Below, in pieces: positions 1 through 7,841 of a stretch of 12,537 nt of DNA (positions are counted from its first letter, which is position 1; the number at the start of each line of letters is the position of its first letter). The translations under genes were made by a program, and so were the position numbers. This stretch comes from DSXH01 sp964532065 (GTDB lineage: Bacteria; Bacteroidota; Ignavibacteria; Ignavibacteriales; Melioribacteraceae). The stretch spans positions 1 to 12,537 of the forward strand of contig CAZHHG010000080.1 of assembly GCA_964532065.1 (NCBI GenBank), in the 5' to 3' direction. Below the pieces are notes generated by a model. That model saw nothing but the letters and a program-made list of their open reading frames with translations, made no database searches and was not told the origin of the DNA.

Positions 1-1365
1 TTTATCTCCCGTTCGCTTCAATCCTCGCAGCTTCTTGGAAGTCATAATTTTAATCTTCTCAATGGATTGGTGTTCGACTGGAATCTGAATTACGCTCATT
101 CGGAACGCGACGAACCCGATGCAAGAAGGTATATCTATGCACGTTATATGGATGATGAAACCGAACCGATGAGACTCCTTTTAGACCAGGGGCTTTTCAC
201 AAGGTATTTCGGAAATCTGAATGACAATAATTACGGTGCCAATTTTAATTTCGGATTCCGTAATATCCCCGGCGGAAATTTTATGGAAGAGGATCGAATA
301 ATTCAGCAGAGTATCGATAAAATATTCGCTCCGGAAAATATCAATCCTACATTCATTGAAATAACTGAAGTTACGCAGCCTACCGACAGTTACTCGGCGG
401 AACAATCGATACACGCCGCATACGCAATGGTTGATTTCCAGCCGTTCGATAACGTAAAAGTCGTAACCGGTGTCCGTTATGAAAATTCTGTTCAAAAACT
501 CGATTCCAAATCACGTACCGGCGAACCGATTAATATTAACGCTAAATACAATGATATTTTCCCGAGTCTGAATGTTACATATCAGCCGTCCGATAAAATC
601 AACCTTAGATTTGCAGTAAGCAGGACTCTTGCTCGTCCTGAATTCAGGGAACTGGCACCGTTTACTTATTTCGACTTCGTTACAAATGAGCTTGTACAGG
701 GGAATACAAATCTTAAAAGAAGTCTAATCTCCAACTATGATCTTCGCTTTGAATTTTATCCGGCTCCGAGAGAATTATTCTCTGTGAGTCTCTTCTATAA
801 AAAATTCAATGATCCTATCGAGCAGGTTCTACTTTCCTCATCGTCGTTCGATCCGATCAGAACATATGAAAACGGTAAAGACGCAAGAAACTTCGGTATT
901 GAATTCGAATTGAGAAAAACTCTCGGATTCATGGGAGCCGTTCTTGATAATTTCTCTTTGATAAGTAATCTCAGTTTGATCGATTCCAAAATTGAACTGG
1001 AAGATAGAGGATTTCAATTAGCTGAACGTCCATTACAGGGCCAGGCGGATTTCATTTTGAATCTCGGTCTTTATTATGAAGAGTTCGACGGTAGTTTCTC
1101 CGCATCATTAGTATTTAATAAAGTGGGTCAGAGAATTTCGCGTGTAGGATTCGGCGGACTTGGCGACGTAATCGAATTGCCGAGAGACCAGGTTGATTTT
1201 TCTCTATCAGCCAGAATATTCAGCAGTCTTTCGTTAAAAGTTGCTGCAAAAGATCTGCTTGCTCAAGATATCAGGTTTATTCAAAAAACTCCTGATGGCG
1301 ATAAACCATCGGAAATTGCTAAAAGAGGTCAAACATTCTCAGTCGGTTTCACATACAATTTATAG
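1..1365 (+). CDS. TonB-dependent outer-membrane receptor, C-terminal part (5' end outside window)
   Basis: The reading frame is open from base 1 and ends at TAG 1363-1365, so 454 residues of a longer protein are visible. The apparent TTG start at 67 is only the first start-like codon in an already open frame. The protein is rich in alternating aromatic and polar beta-strands. It contains stretches characteristic of TonB-dependent receptor barrels: VKVVTGVRYENS, then a SRTLARPEFRELAPF segment followed by GNTNLKRSLISNYDLRFEFY, and a final strand GQTFSVGFTYNL. These receptors import scarce nutrients (metal chelates, oligosaccharides, vitamins, possibly phosphorylated compounds) across the outer membrane using TonB energy. 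The plug domain and any carboxypeptidase-like N-terminal domain lie upstream, so the substrate cannot be assigned. The next gene, 73 bases downstream, encodes a secreted beta-helix protein and probably shares the transcript, because no terminator lies between them. Confidence 0.9.
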   Translation, partial: FISRSLQSSQLLGSHNFNLLNGLVFDWNLNYAHSERDEPDARRYIYARYMDDETEPMRLLLDQGLFTRYFGNLNDNNYGANFNFGFRNIPGGNFMEEDRIIQQSIDKIFAPENINPTFIEITEVTQPTDSYSAEQSIHAAYAMVDFQPFDNVKVVTGVRYENSVQKLDSKSRTGEPININAKYNDIFPSLNVTYQPSDKINLRFAVSRTLARPEFRELAPFTYFDFVTNELVQGNTNLKRSLISNYDLRFEFYPAPRELFSVSLFYKKFNDPIEQVLLSSSSFDPIRTYENGKDARNFGIEFELRKTLGFMGAVLDNFSLISNLSLIDSKIELEDRGFQLAERPLQGQADFILNLGLYYEEFDGSFSASLVFNKVGQRISRVGFGGLGDVIELPRDQVDFSLSARIFSSLSLKVAAKDLLAQDIRFIQKTPDGDKPSEIAKRGQTFSVGFTYNL

Positions 1366-1438
1366 TATAATTAGTTGCCGCGTGTTTGCCTGAGAATGAT
1401 GACCGATGAAATGAATTTATTAATCAAATGGAGGTAAG

Positions 1439-3037
1439 ATGAAGAAGTTGTTTCTATTTCTGCTTATATGTCTGGCAGCTGTTAGTTCTGTTTATTCTCA
1501 GGATGTGGTTGTATCAGGAGATATTACCACGAACACAACGTGGACTTCCAACAATACTTATATGCTGAGCGGAATTGTGAGAGTTCAGTCCGGTGCTACT
1601 TTAACAATTCAACCCGGTACAAAAATATATGGCCAGAATTCTACACAGGGTTCTCTTGTTGTTAAACCCGGTGCAAAAATTATGGCTGAAGGAACTCAGA
1701 GTAATCCTATTGTATTTACAAGCGAGTTTACGAAACAAGGCGCAGTTAGACAGCCTACTTACGGCGATTGGGGCGGAATTATAATTCTCGGTAACGCACC
1801 TATCAACGTACCGGGCGGTACAGCTGCTATTGAAGGTCCGGGTGATACTTATGGCGGCAACAGTGAAAACGATAACAGCGGAGTAATGAAATATGTAAGA
1901 ATTGAATATCCCGGCATTGCTTATTCACTTAATAATGAAATTAATGGACTAACACTTGGCGGTGTTGGTAGAGGAACCAAATTGGAATATATCCAGGTTA
2001 GCTACTCAGGGGACGATTCATTTGAATTTTTCGGCGGAACAGTTAATGCGAAATATTTAATCGCATACCGCGGCTGGGATGATGATTTTGATACAGACTT
2101 TGGATATAACGGGAAATTGCAGTTTCTACTTTCAGTAAGAGATCCTCAGATTGCCGACCAATCACAGTCGAACAGTTTTGAATCGGATAACGACGGAAGC
2201 GGTTCAACCAATTCACCCAGAACAAGTCCAACATATTATAATGTAACATTGATCGGTCCGGCTGCAACAACAGCATCTAATTACAACGCACTATACAGAA
2301 GGGGAATGCACTTAAGAAGATCATCCCAGAATAAAATTTACAATGCGCTTATTATGGGCTGGCCAGATGGAGTACTTATAGATGGAACGAACACAGTCGC
2401 AGATGCAAAAGCTGGAGTAACATTCCTTAAGAACAGTATTATTGCCGGTTCGGTGTCGGGACATTTGAAATCTACCGACGCGGCATTCCAGACGGAAATG
2501 CCGACATGGTTTACAACCACAAACAACGGCCGTACTTATGCTACAAACGCTGAAGTCGGTCTGGTAAATCCTTTCCATGCAACTCAGCCAAATCCGTTTC
2601 CGCAGCCTAATTCGGTTGTATACACAGGAGCAGCTATACCTCCCAACGACGGATTCTTTGATGCTACGGCAACATTTATTGGTGCTTTCGGATACAGCAA
2701 CTGGGCGGCAGGTTGGAGTTCGCTCGAATTCATTTCGACAGACCTGAAAGATGAAGGAAACGGGATTATACCTGACAAATATGAATTATCTCAGAATTAC
2801 CCGAATCCCTTTAACCCTTCTACTTCAATCAATTTTTCTATTCCCGCTGCTGGAAATGTTAAATTCGCTATTTATAATGTCCTCGGTCAACAAGTAGCCG
2901 AACTTGTTAATGATTATAAGCAGGCAGGTTCTTATACATTAAACTGGAATGCAAATAATCTCTCGAGCGGTATTTATATCTATCGAATGGAAAGCGCCGG
3001 ACAGGTAATAACCAAAAAGATGACACTATTAAAATAA
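1439..3037 (+). CDS. Secreted right-handed beta-helix-like protein with T9SS type A sorting domain
   Basis: This 532-residue protein starts at ATG 1439 behind a strong GGAGGT at 1430-1435. Residues 1-20 form a Sec signal peptide (MKKLFLFLL core, cleavage after YS). Residues about 22-430 are Gly/Asn-rich and repetitive. They begin with a segment (VQSGATLTIQPGTKIYG) like those of parallel beta-helix proteins and include a very acidic patch, GWDDDFDTDFG, at 212-222, which may bind divalent cations. Residues about 447-532 are a T9SS type A sorting domain: NYPNPFNPST, then YNVLGQQVAEL, SGIYIYRM and a Lys-rich end. By family knowledge this domain sends the protein through the type IX machinery, with removal of the domain at the cell surface. 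Proteins of this type often sit beside TonB-dependent receptors, as here, which suggests a paired surface role. The enzymatic activity, if any, is not identifiable. No catalytic motif was recognised. Confidence 0.88.
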   Translation: MKKLFLFLLICLAAVSSVYSQDVVVSGDITTNTTWTSNNTYMLSGIVRVQSGATLTIQPGTKIYGQNSTQGSLVVKPGAKIMAEGTQSNPIVFTSEFTKQGAVRQPTYGDWGGIIILGNAPINVPGGTAAIEGPGDTYGGNSENDNSGVMKYVRIEYPGIAYSLNNEINGLTLGGVGRGTKLEYIQVSYSGDDSFEFFGGTVNAKYLIAYRGWDDDFDTDFGYNGKLQFLLSVRDPQIADQSQSNSFESDNDGSGSTNSPRTSPTYYNVTLIGPAATTASNYNALYRRGMHLRRSSQNKIYNALIMGWPDGVLIDGTNTVADAKAGVTFLKNSIIAGSVSGHLKSTDAAFQTEMPTWFTTTNNGRTYATNAEVGLVNPFHATQPNPFPQPNSVVYTGAAIPPNDGFFDATATFIGAFGYSNWAAGWSSLEFISTDLKDEGNGIIPDKYELSQNYPNPFNPSTSINFSIPAAGNVKFAIYNVLGQQVAELVNDYKQAGSYTLNWNANNLSSGIYIYRMESAGQVITKKMTLLK

Positions 3038-3060
3038 TTCTCTCTCTCTCCCTCTTCTCC

Positions 3061-3086
3061 GGGCGTCGTAAGGCGCCCTTTTTTTT
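3061..3086 (+). terminator. Intrinsic (Rho-independent) terminator after the T9SS protein gene
   Basis: A 7-bp stem is seen: GGGCGTC (3061-3067) pairs with GGCGCCC (3072-3078), including one G-T pair. It encloses a GTAA tetraloop of the stable GNRA type and is followed by eight T residues (3079-3086). It starts 23 bases after the stop codon of the T9SS gene and is preceded by an all-pyrimidine tract (3038-3060). It should end the transcript of the TonB receptor/T9SS pair and separate it from the M28 peptidase gene. Confidence 0.9.
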
Positions 3087-3138
3087 ATTCTCTTGGAGAT
3101 CACTTTTTCATCATTAACTCATTTTTACTATTTTCCGA

Positions 3139-4815
3139 ATGAGTTTAAGTCCGATGAGAAAAATGAAGTCAGGATATTTAACAATACTTCTAATTTTAAT
3201 TCAGCAGTTTCTTGGCTTTGCCCAGGTTAGAAATTCTGTTATTGATCCGTCTCAATTCAGCAGTTCCGAATTTTTTCGCCACGTTAATTTTTTAGGAAGT
3301 GATCTTCTCGAAGGACGGGGCACAGGAATGAATGGAGGCAATCTGGCTGCCCGTTATCTTGCACTTGAATTCAATAAGATAGGTCTTAAACCGGTCGGCA
3401 ACGATAATACATATTACCAGAATATCCCGATGCACGGAAGCAGAGCTCTCCCTTCCTCAAAATTGATTCTTCATAATAATTCGACTCAATCCGATCTGAA
3501 TCTGTTTGACGATTATCTCCTTTATCAATCGGGGTCTCAGAATTTCATACCGATACCTGCCCAGCTTGTGTTTGTTGGATACGGCATAATCGCACCCGAG
3601 TATGATTACAATGATTATCAGTCGGTAGATGTTGAAGGCAGGATTGTTGTTTTTATAGATGGCGAACCTTACTCCGAAGATGAGGATTTCTTCCAGGGGT
3701 CTTTACCGTCAGTCTACAGTTATGCGGAATCAAAACAGAGAATTGCAATTTCCAGAGGTGCAAGAGGGAGTATATTGATACCCGATTACGGAATCGATAA
3801 AAAAAGTTACTGGGATAAATTAAAGAAGGATTTTTCATTCGAAAGTATTTCGCTAGCATATTCCGTCTCTTCAAATTTCAGCGCAATTATAAATTATGAA
3901 GCCGCCGTAAAACTCTTTAATAATTCCGGCTCTTCTATTGAAGAGGTCCGGATGATGCAGGCCGGTAACAGGATTAAAAGTTTTCCTCTTTCTACCAGTT
4001 TGTCATTTAAAGGTCATTACCAGACGAGGGATTTCATTGCTCAGAACGTTATCGGTATGATCGAAGGGAATGACCCGATGCTGAAAGACCGCTACATCAT
4101 TGTTACGGCTCATTACGACCATCTTGGAATCGGCCCTGCCGTAGACGGCGATTCGATCTACAACGGTGTCTTCGATAACGCTTCTGGTACTGCAGCCCTT
4201 CTCGAACTGGCTGCTTATTTCAGCAGGAACAGTTTTTTACTCCGCCGGTCTATTGTCTTCCTTCTGCTTACCGGTGAGGAGTCCGGACTTCTCGGTTCCC
4301 GTTATTATACGGATAATCCGGTCTTTCCACTCTACAAAACCGCGGCTAATATTAATATCGACGGAATTGCCTCGTTCGATAAATTTAAAAGTATTATCGG
4401 CATCGGTAAGGAATATTCGACATTAAAAAATTTTCTTGAGAATACCGCCCGCAGTATGAATCTTGAAATAACGGGTGTTCCGCCTCAATTTGCATACAGT
4501 GAATCTTTTTCCAGATCCGATCAGATCTCCTTCGCTAATGCTGGAATCCCTTCGATTCTTGTTTCGGAAGGACTCGATTACGTTAATCTGAGCAGGGAGG
4601 AAGGATTTGAGAAATATCTTGAATACTCAAAAAAATATTACCACACTCCCTTCGACGATCTTAATCTGAAAATAAATCCTGATGCTGCAATTCAACATAT
4701 TACGGTCCTTGCGTCATTTATAAATGATCTATCACAAAATGAACTGGAACCCGAGTGGAACAGAGGTACCCCATACCTTAATATCCGGCTCAGGTCGATT
4801 GCGGAGAAGAGGTAG
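3139..4815 (+). CDS. Secreted M28-family zinc metallopeptidase (aminopeptidase-like) with PA-type insert
   Basis: A 558-residue exported peptidase of family M28. The N-terminus has a signal peptide ending near GFAQ (about residue 29). Residues about 130-265 look like a protease-associated (PA) domain inserted before the catalytic core. All expected di-zinc and catalytic residues are visible: His325 and Asp327 in AHYDHLG, bridging Asp346 in FDNASG, the Glu380-Glu381 pair in TGEESG (base and ligand), Asp408 in NINIDG, and His502 in YYHTPFDD. The protein should therefore be active, releasing N-terminal residues from peptides outside the cytoplasm. The start is uncertain: ATG 3139, 3154 and 3163 are in frame and none has a clear Shine-Dalgarno. 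The one at 3163 gives the most compact signal peptide. The stop TAG 4813-4815 directly abuts the ATG of the downstream pstS-like gene, which indicates co-transcription and probably coupled translation. Confidence 0.92.
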   Translation: MSLSPMRKMKSGYLTILLILIQQFLGFAQVRNSVIDPSQFSSSEFFRHVNFLGSDLLEGRGTGMNGGNLAARYLALEFNKIGLKPVGNDNTYYQNIPMHGSRALPSSKLILHNNSTQSDLNLFDDYLLYQSGSQNFIPIPAQLVFVGYGIIAPEYDYNDYQSVDVEGRIVVFIDGEPYSEDEDFFQGSLPSVYSYAESKQRIAISRGARGSILIPDYGIDKKSYWDKLKKDFSFESISLAYSVSSNFSAIINYEAAVKLFNNSGSSIEEVRMMQAGNRIKSFPLSTSLSFKGHYQTRDFIAQNVIGMIEGNDPMLKDRYIIVTAHYDHLGIGPAVDGDSIYNGVFDNASGTAALLELAAYFSRNSFLLRRSIVFLLLTGEESGLLGSRYYTDNPVFPLYKTAANINIDGIASFDKFKSIIGIGKEYSTLKNFLENTARSMNLEITGVPPQFAYSESFSRSDQISFANAGIPSILVSEGLDYVNLSREEGFEKYLEYSKKYYHTPFDDLNLKINPDAAIQHITVLASFINDLSQNELEPEWNRGTPYLNIRLRSIAEKR

Positions 4816-5646
4816 ATGAAGATTAGAATATTTTTATCAATCATTGTTCTTGTGATTATTGCCGGATGTTCTGCAACTCCCGTTCAGGTTGCATCGCTCC
4901 GGATTAAAGGTTCTGATACTATGTATCATCTTACAAGCATCCTTGCGCAGGAATATATGGAACAGCATCCGGGGATCTCTGTTTATGTCGATGGCGGAGG
5001 AACTACATCAGGTGTGCGGTCTCTTATTAAGGGAGAGATTGATATCTGTACCGCTTCAAGAAATCTTGAGCCTGAGGAAGTTAAACTTCTTGCCGATAAT
5101 TTCGGATCTATCGGTATCTCGTACCTTATAGCTAAGGACGGACTCTGTATCTACCTAAATAATGATAACCCGGTGAGCAATCTTACGGTTGAGCAGCTGC
5201 GAGGCATTTTTTCTTGCAGTATAAATAATTGGAAGGATCTTAACGGATCGGATATGTTAATTGAGCGAATAAACCGGACTCCCAGTTCGGGCTCCTATCT
5301 CTACTTTAAAGAACATATACTTGAAGGAAGCGATTATTGTGAAAACAGTTCTGTTGGGCTCACAACCGAAGGCGTTATCTCCCTGGTAAGAAAGAATCCC
5401 GCGGCTGTAGGTTACGGAGGTATTGCTTTCAAATCCGGTGTTAAATTTGCGGCGATTAATAATGTTATCCCGAATGAAGAGACGATTAGAAACGACCGTT
5501 ACCCGATTACCCGTTATCTCTACTTTTATACCCTTAATCAACCCTCCGGCCCGCTCAAGGATTTTATTGATTGGGTCCTTAGTCCTAAAGGTCAAAATAT
5601 TATTAAGGAGAACGGATTTATCTCTCTTTTTGAAGTTAAGTTCTGA
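4816..5646 (+). CDS. pstS: PstS-like phosphate ABC transporter substrate-binding lipoprotein
   Basis: This 276-residue protein has a lipoprotein signal (hydrophobic stretch, IIAGC, lipid-anchored Cys18). A periplasmic type II binding-protein domain (PBP_like_2 type) follows. Visible family motifs are KGSDTM at 31-36, the glycine loop DGGGTTSG at 59-66, TASRNL at 79-84, the phosphate-contact segment RTPSSGS at 154-160, VGYGGI at 198-203, and the late YPITRYLYFY at 229-238. Together they match the short PstS group that begins with G-S-D-T. It should capture inorganic phosphate outside the inner membrane and deliver it to a PstCAB permease. The ATG follows the stop of the M28 gene with no gap. 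The end of that gene supplies an AGAGG ribosome site (about 4807-4812), so translation is likely coupled. phoU follows after 71 bases. No permease or ATPase gene is present, so the transporter must be encoded elsewhere, or this protein acts as a sensor or scavenger. Confidence 0.88.
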   Translation: MKIRIFLSIIVLVIIAGCSATPVQVASLRIKGSDTMYHLTSILAQEYMEQHPGISVYVDGGGTTSGVRSLIKGEIDICTASRNLEPEEVKLLADNFGSIGISYLIAKDGLCIYLNNDNPVSNLTVEQLRGIFSCSINNWKDLNGSDMLIERINRTPSSGSYLYFKEHILEGSDYCENSSVGLTTEGVISLVRKNPAAVGYGGIAFKSGVKFAAINNVIPNEETIRNDRYPITRYLYFYTLNQPSGPLKDFIDWVLSPKGQNIIKENGFISLFEVKF

Positions 5647-5717
5647 TTCTATTATATGAATTACTTATTCGTAATGAAATTATTAAGTTTGCAATGAAAA
5701 TTGAAAAGGATTTATAA

Positions 5718-6398
5718 ATGAAACCGAATCTGAATCAGGAAATTGAAAGCTTAAAAACAAATTTGATAAAAATGGCTTCCATAGTTGATGAACAGGTTGA
5801 AAAAGTAATTTACGCTCTCGAGACCGGTGAAGTTGATCACTGCAAAGGAATTAGAAACCGTGATCTTGAAGTGGACGCATACGACAACCTGATCCAGACT
5901 CAGTGCGAAAATCTTTTAACTCTCTTCAGGCCTCTCGATTCTGATCTTAGGTTTATTCTCTCATCGCTTATAATCAATAATCAGCTCGAACGCTGCGGCG
6001 ATATTGCCATCAATGTTTCTCAGCATCTTAAAAAATCTAATGCGCAGAACGAACTGATTATCGAAAGCAGAATTTATGAGATGGGTCAGAATGCACGCAA
6101 AATGCTTAAGCAGTCAATCGACTCATTTATTCACCAGGATTCCGATCTTGCAACGCTTGTAATCCAGAGCGACGATAAAGTAGATCAGCTTAACCGCGAT
6201 ACATTCAAATTCCTTATTAAGAAAATGGAAACGAATGTAAAATTAATTGAGCCCTGTTCACATCTCCTTATACTTACAAGAAACCTGGAGCGGCTTGCCG
6301 ATCATGCGACTAATATTGCCGAGAATCTCCTCTTCTTTGTCGATGGCCAGATTATAAGTCACCGTAAGAATATCGATAAGCTTCCGAAAGTAGAATAA
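5718..6398 (+). CDS. phoU: Phosphate signalling/transport regulator PhoU
   Basis: This 226-residue, all-helical cytoplasmic protein has the usual PhoU length and its two repeated three-helix bundles. The metal-binding signature appears once per repeat: QLERCGDIAINV (residues 89-100) and NLERLADHATNIAEN (189-203). Glu91/Asp95 and Glu191/Asp195 are the expected ligands of the iron or magnesium clusters. PhoU restrains the Pst transporter and the PhoR-type sensor kinase when phosphate is sufficient, which prevents toxic over-uptake. ATG 5718 is preceded by AAAAGGA at 5704-5710, a good ribosome site. It lies 71 bases after the pstS-like gene in the same orientation, supporting a phosphate role for that gene. 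A TAAGTTTG at 5684-5691 resembles the Bacteroidota -7 box (TAnnTTTG), so phoU may also have its own promoter, although no matching -33 element was found. Confidence 0.94.
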   Translation: MKPNLNQEIESLKTNLIKMASIVDEQVEKVIYALETGEVDHCKGIRNRDLEVDAYDNLIQTQCENLLTLFRPLDSDLRFILSSLIINNQLERCGDIAINVSQHLKKSNAQNELIIESRIYEMGQNARKMLKQSIDSFIHQDSDLATLVIQSDDKVDQLNRDTFKFLIKKMETNVKLIEPCSHLLILTRNLERLADHATNIAENLLFFVDGQIISHRKNIDKLPKVE

Positions 6399-6559
6399 GT
6401 CCGGATAGCTCAAAATCCTCTTTTTCAGCCCGGATTCTGAACATTTACCAACCTATGATCTTCCTCAATTCCCCGGCCGGAGGATCAAATTATTTACCCG
6501 ACTAATTTATTTTAATTGAATGAATTACTATATTGAGCCCGAGTTACTTGACATACTTA

Positions 6560-7501
6560 ATGCGAATAATCAAACCAAAAAAACTGAAACCCGGGGACGT
6601 GATTGGAATTATTTCCCCGGCATCTTCACCTGACGATCTCTCCAAAGTAAACCGCGGCGTTCAATACCTTGAAAAACTCGGATACCGTGTTGAAGTCGGT
6701 AAACACGTCGGTATTCAGGAAGGTTATTTGGCCGGTACTGATCAGCAGAGAATTACAGACATCCATTCGATGTTCGCTAACAAACTTATTAAGGCAATCT
6801 TCTCGATCAGAGGCGGTTACGGTTCCGGAAGACTCCTCGATAAACTCAACTACAACCTGATCCGCAATAACCCTAAAATATTTGTCGGGTACAGCGACAT
6901 CTGCGCTCTTCAGATGGCGTTATTTGTTAAATGCGGATTAATAACATTTGCCGGACCGATGGTGGCGGTCGATTTCCACGATGAGGTGAGTAAATTCACC
7001 GAAGAAGTTTTCTGGAAAACTATCACTTCCGATAAGAAGATCGGAAAACTTTCTAATCCCCGCAACGAAAAATTCTATGTTCTGAATAAAGGACGGAGCT
7101 CCGGAAGAATAATCGGCGGCAACCTGAGCGTTTTAACTTCGCTTATGGGAACCGAATACCTTCCGAAGCTTAAAGATTCTATTCTTCTTCTGGAGGATAT
7201 TAACGAGGCTCCTTACAGGGTCGACAGGATGTTTAATCAATTGAGGCTCGCCAAAATATTCAAACAGATAAATGGAATTGTGCTCGGTCATTTCGTCAAT
7301 TGTGTTGAGAGTGATCCCGAAAAAAAATCGTTCACGCTCAATGAGGTCGTAATCGAGTATTTCCAGAACCTTGAGCTTCCTGTGATCTATAATGTAAAAC
7401 ACGGTCACATAAAAGAGAATCTTACTATTCCGTTCGGAGTCCGGTGCGTACTTAATGCATCGAGGGGATATATAGAAATTCCTGAAAGCGCGGTTACCTG
7501 A
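6560..7501 (+). CDS. ldcA: LD-carboxypeptidase, peptidase family S66 (muramoyltetrapeptide carboxypeptidase)
   Basis: This cytoplasmic serine peptidase removes the terminal D-alanine from tetrapeptides of recycled peptidoglycan. I start it at ATG 6560, giving 313 residues. It then opens with MRIIKPKKLKPGDVIGI, the usual start of the family. A TTG at 6533 would add nine unrelated residues and has no ribosome site. There is no clear Shine-Dalgarno before 6560 either. The Ser-Glu-His triad of S66 can be placed (numbering from 6560): Ser112 in VGYSDICAL, Glu212 in LLLEDINEAPYR, and His283 in KHGHIKENLTIPFG. SIRGGYGSGRLLD (about 82-94) is also typical of the N-terminal half. The protein appears complete and functional. 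It is 161 bases downstream of phoU and has no other cell-wall gene beside it, so it is probably its own transcription unit. Confidence 0.93.
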   Translation: MRIIKPKKLKPGDVIGIISPASSPDDLSKVNRGVQYLEKLGYRVEVGKHVGIQEGYLAGTDQQRITDIHSMFANKLIKAIFSIRGGYGSGRLLDKLNYNLIRNNPKIFVGYSDICALQMALFVKCGLITFAGPMVAVDFHDEVSKFTEEVFWKTITSDKKIGKLSNPRNEKFYVLNKGRSSGRIIGGNLSVLTSLMGTEYLPKLKDSILLLEDINEAPYRVDRMFNQLRLAKIFKQINGIVLGHFVNCVESDPEKKSFTLNEVVIEYFQNLELPVIYNVKHGHIKENLTIPFGVRCVLNASRGYIEIPESAVT

Positions 7502-7700
7502 AATTCTCTTAAAAAGCTGAACTGGTCAGGCATATCTCAATTTGCTTAATATGTAGAATAACGAATTCTGTTTATTCTCTTTTTTAAGAAAACCCTGAAA
7601 ATTCTGCGTATTTTGCAATTATTTTCACTCCTTTTTCAACTGGTATATTTGTTGTTCCTTTGTCCGGTAGCCCTGGCATTACAATTATCCGGAATTTTAA
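7502..7700. other. AT-rich intergenic spacer between ldcA and the small ORF/hydE
   Basis: No conserved gene was found in the 333-base stretch between ldcA and hydE apart from the weak ORF at 7701-7841. The spacer is AT-rich with homopolymeric T and A runs (for example 7580-7586). No convincing intrinsic terminator for ldcA was seen. TATATTTG at 7644-7651 matches the Bacteroidota -7 box TAnnTTTG, but the nearest upstream TTTG (7612-7615) is 28 bases away, longer than usual. This is therefore only a possible promoter for the hydE unit. Confidence 0.5.
7644..7651 (+). promoter_or_regulatory. Candidate Bacteroidota-type -7 promoter box upstream of hydE unit
   Basis: TATATTTG matches TAnnTTTG exactly and lies 49 bases before ATG 7701 in a spacer that must hold a promoter if hydE is not read from ldcA. 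The -33 element is not at the expected distance. Whether this lineage uses the Bacteroidota consensus is an assumption. Confidence 0.25.
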
Positions 7701-7841
7701 ATGGAATTTCTTTACGGAAAATATATCGGTTCACATTTATATAATCCTGAACTGAACAATCAGATATTTCAAAAAGAAATAATTCTCTTTACACCTCTTT
7801 ATGTTACGAATAAGGACGTTATTAATTTTTACTGTTGCTGA
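7701..7841 (+). CDS. Possible 46-residue small ORF overlapping the hydE start
   Basis: ATG 7701 opens a 46-codon frame (begins MEFLYGKYIG, ends NFYCC) whose TGA stop (7839-7841) shares its last base with the hydE ATG (7841-7843). This gives the TGATG junction of translationally coupled genes. hydE itself has no Shine-Dalgarno, so re-initiation after this ORF would explain how it is translated. Against it: the region is AT-rich, only a weak GGA (7691-7693) precedes the ATG, and the peptide has no recognised domain, signal peptide or membrane segment. It could be a leader ORF, a small protein, or chance. Confidence 0.3.
   Translation: MEFLYGKYIGSHLYNPELNNQIFQKEIILFTPLYVTNKDVINFYCC

Noticed and set aside
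67..69. TTG 67 as the start of the TonB receptor
   Set aside because: The frame is open from base 1 and receptors of this type are much longer, so this is an internal codon.
5660..5675. Pho box before phoU (ATTAC...GTAAT)
   Set aside because: The inverted repeat is only 5 bp and does not match a known PhoB site; no consensus for this lineage is known to me.
6451..6488. Terminator after phoU (GATC/CCTC arms around CCGGCCGG)
   Set aside because: The stem needs a bulge and is not followed by a T-run, so it cannot be called an intrinsic terminator.
6533..6559. TTG 6533 as the start of ldcA
   Set aside because: It adds nine residues unlike the family, has no ribosome site, and ATG 6560 restores the usual N-terminus.
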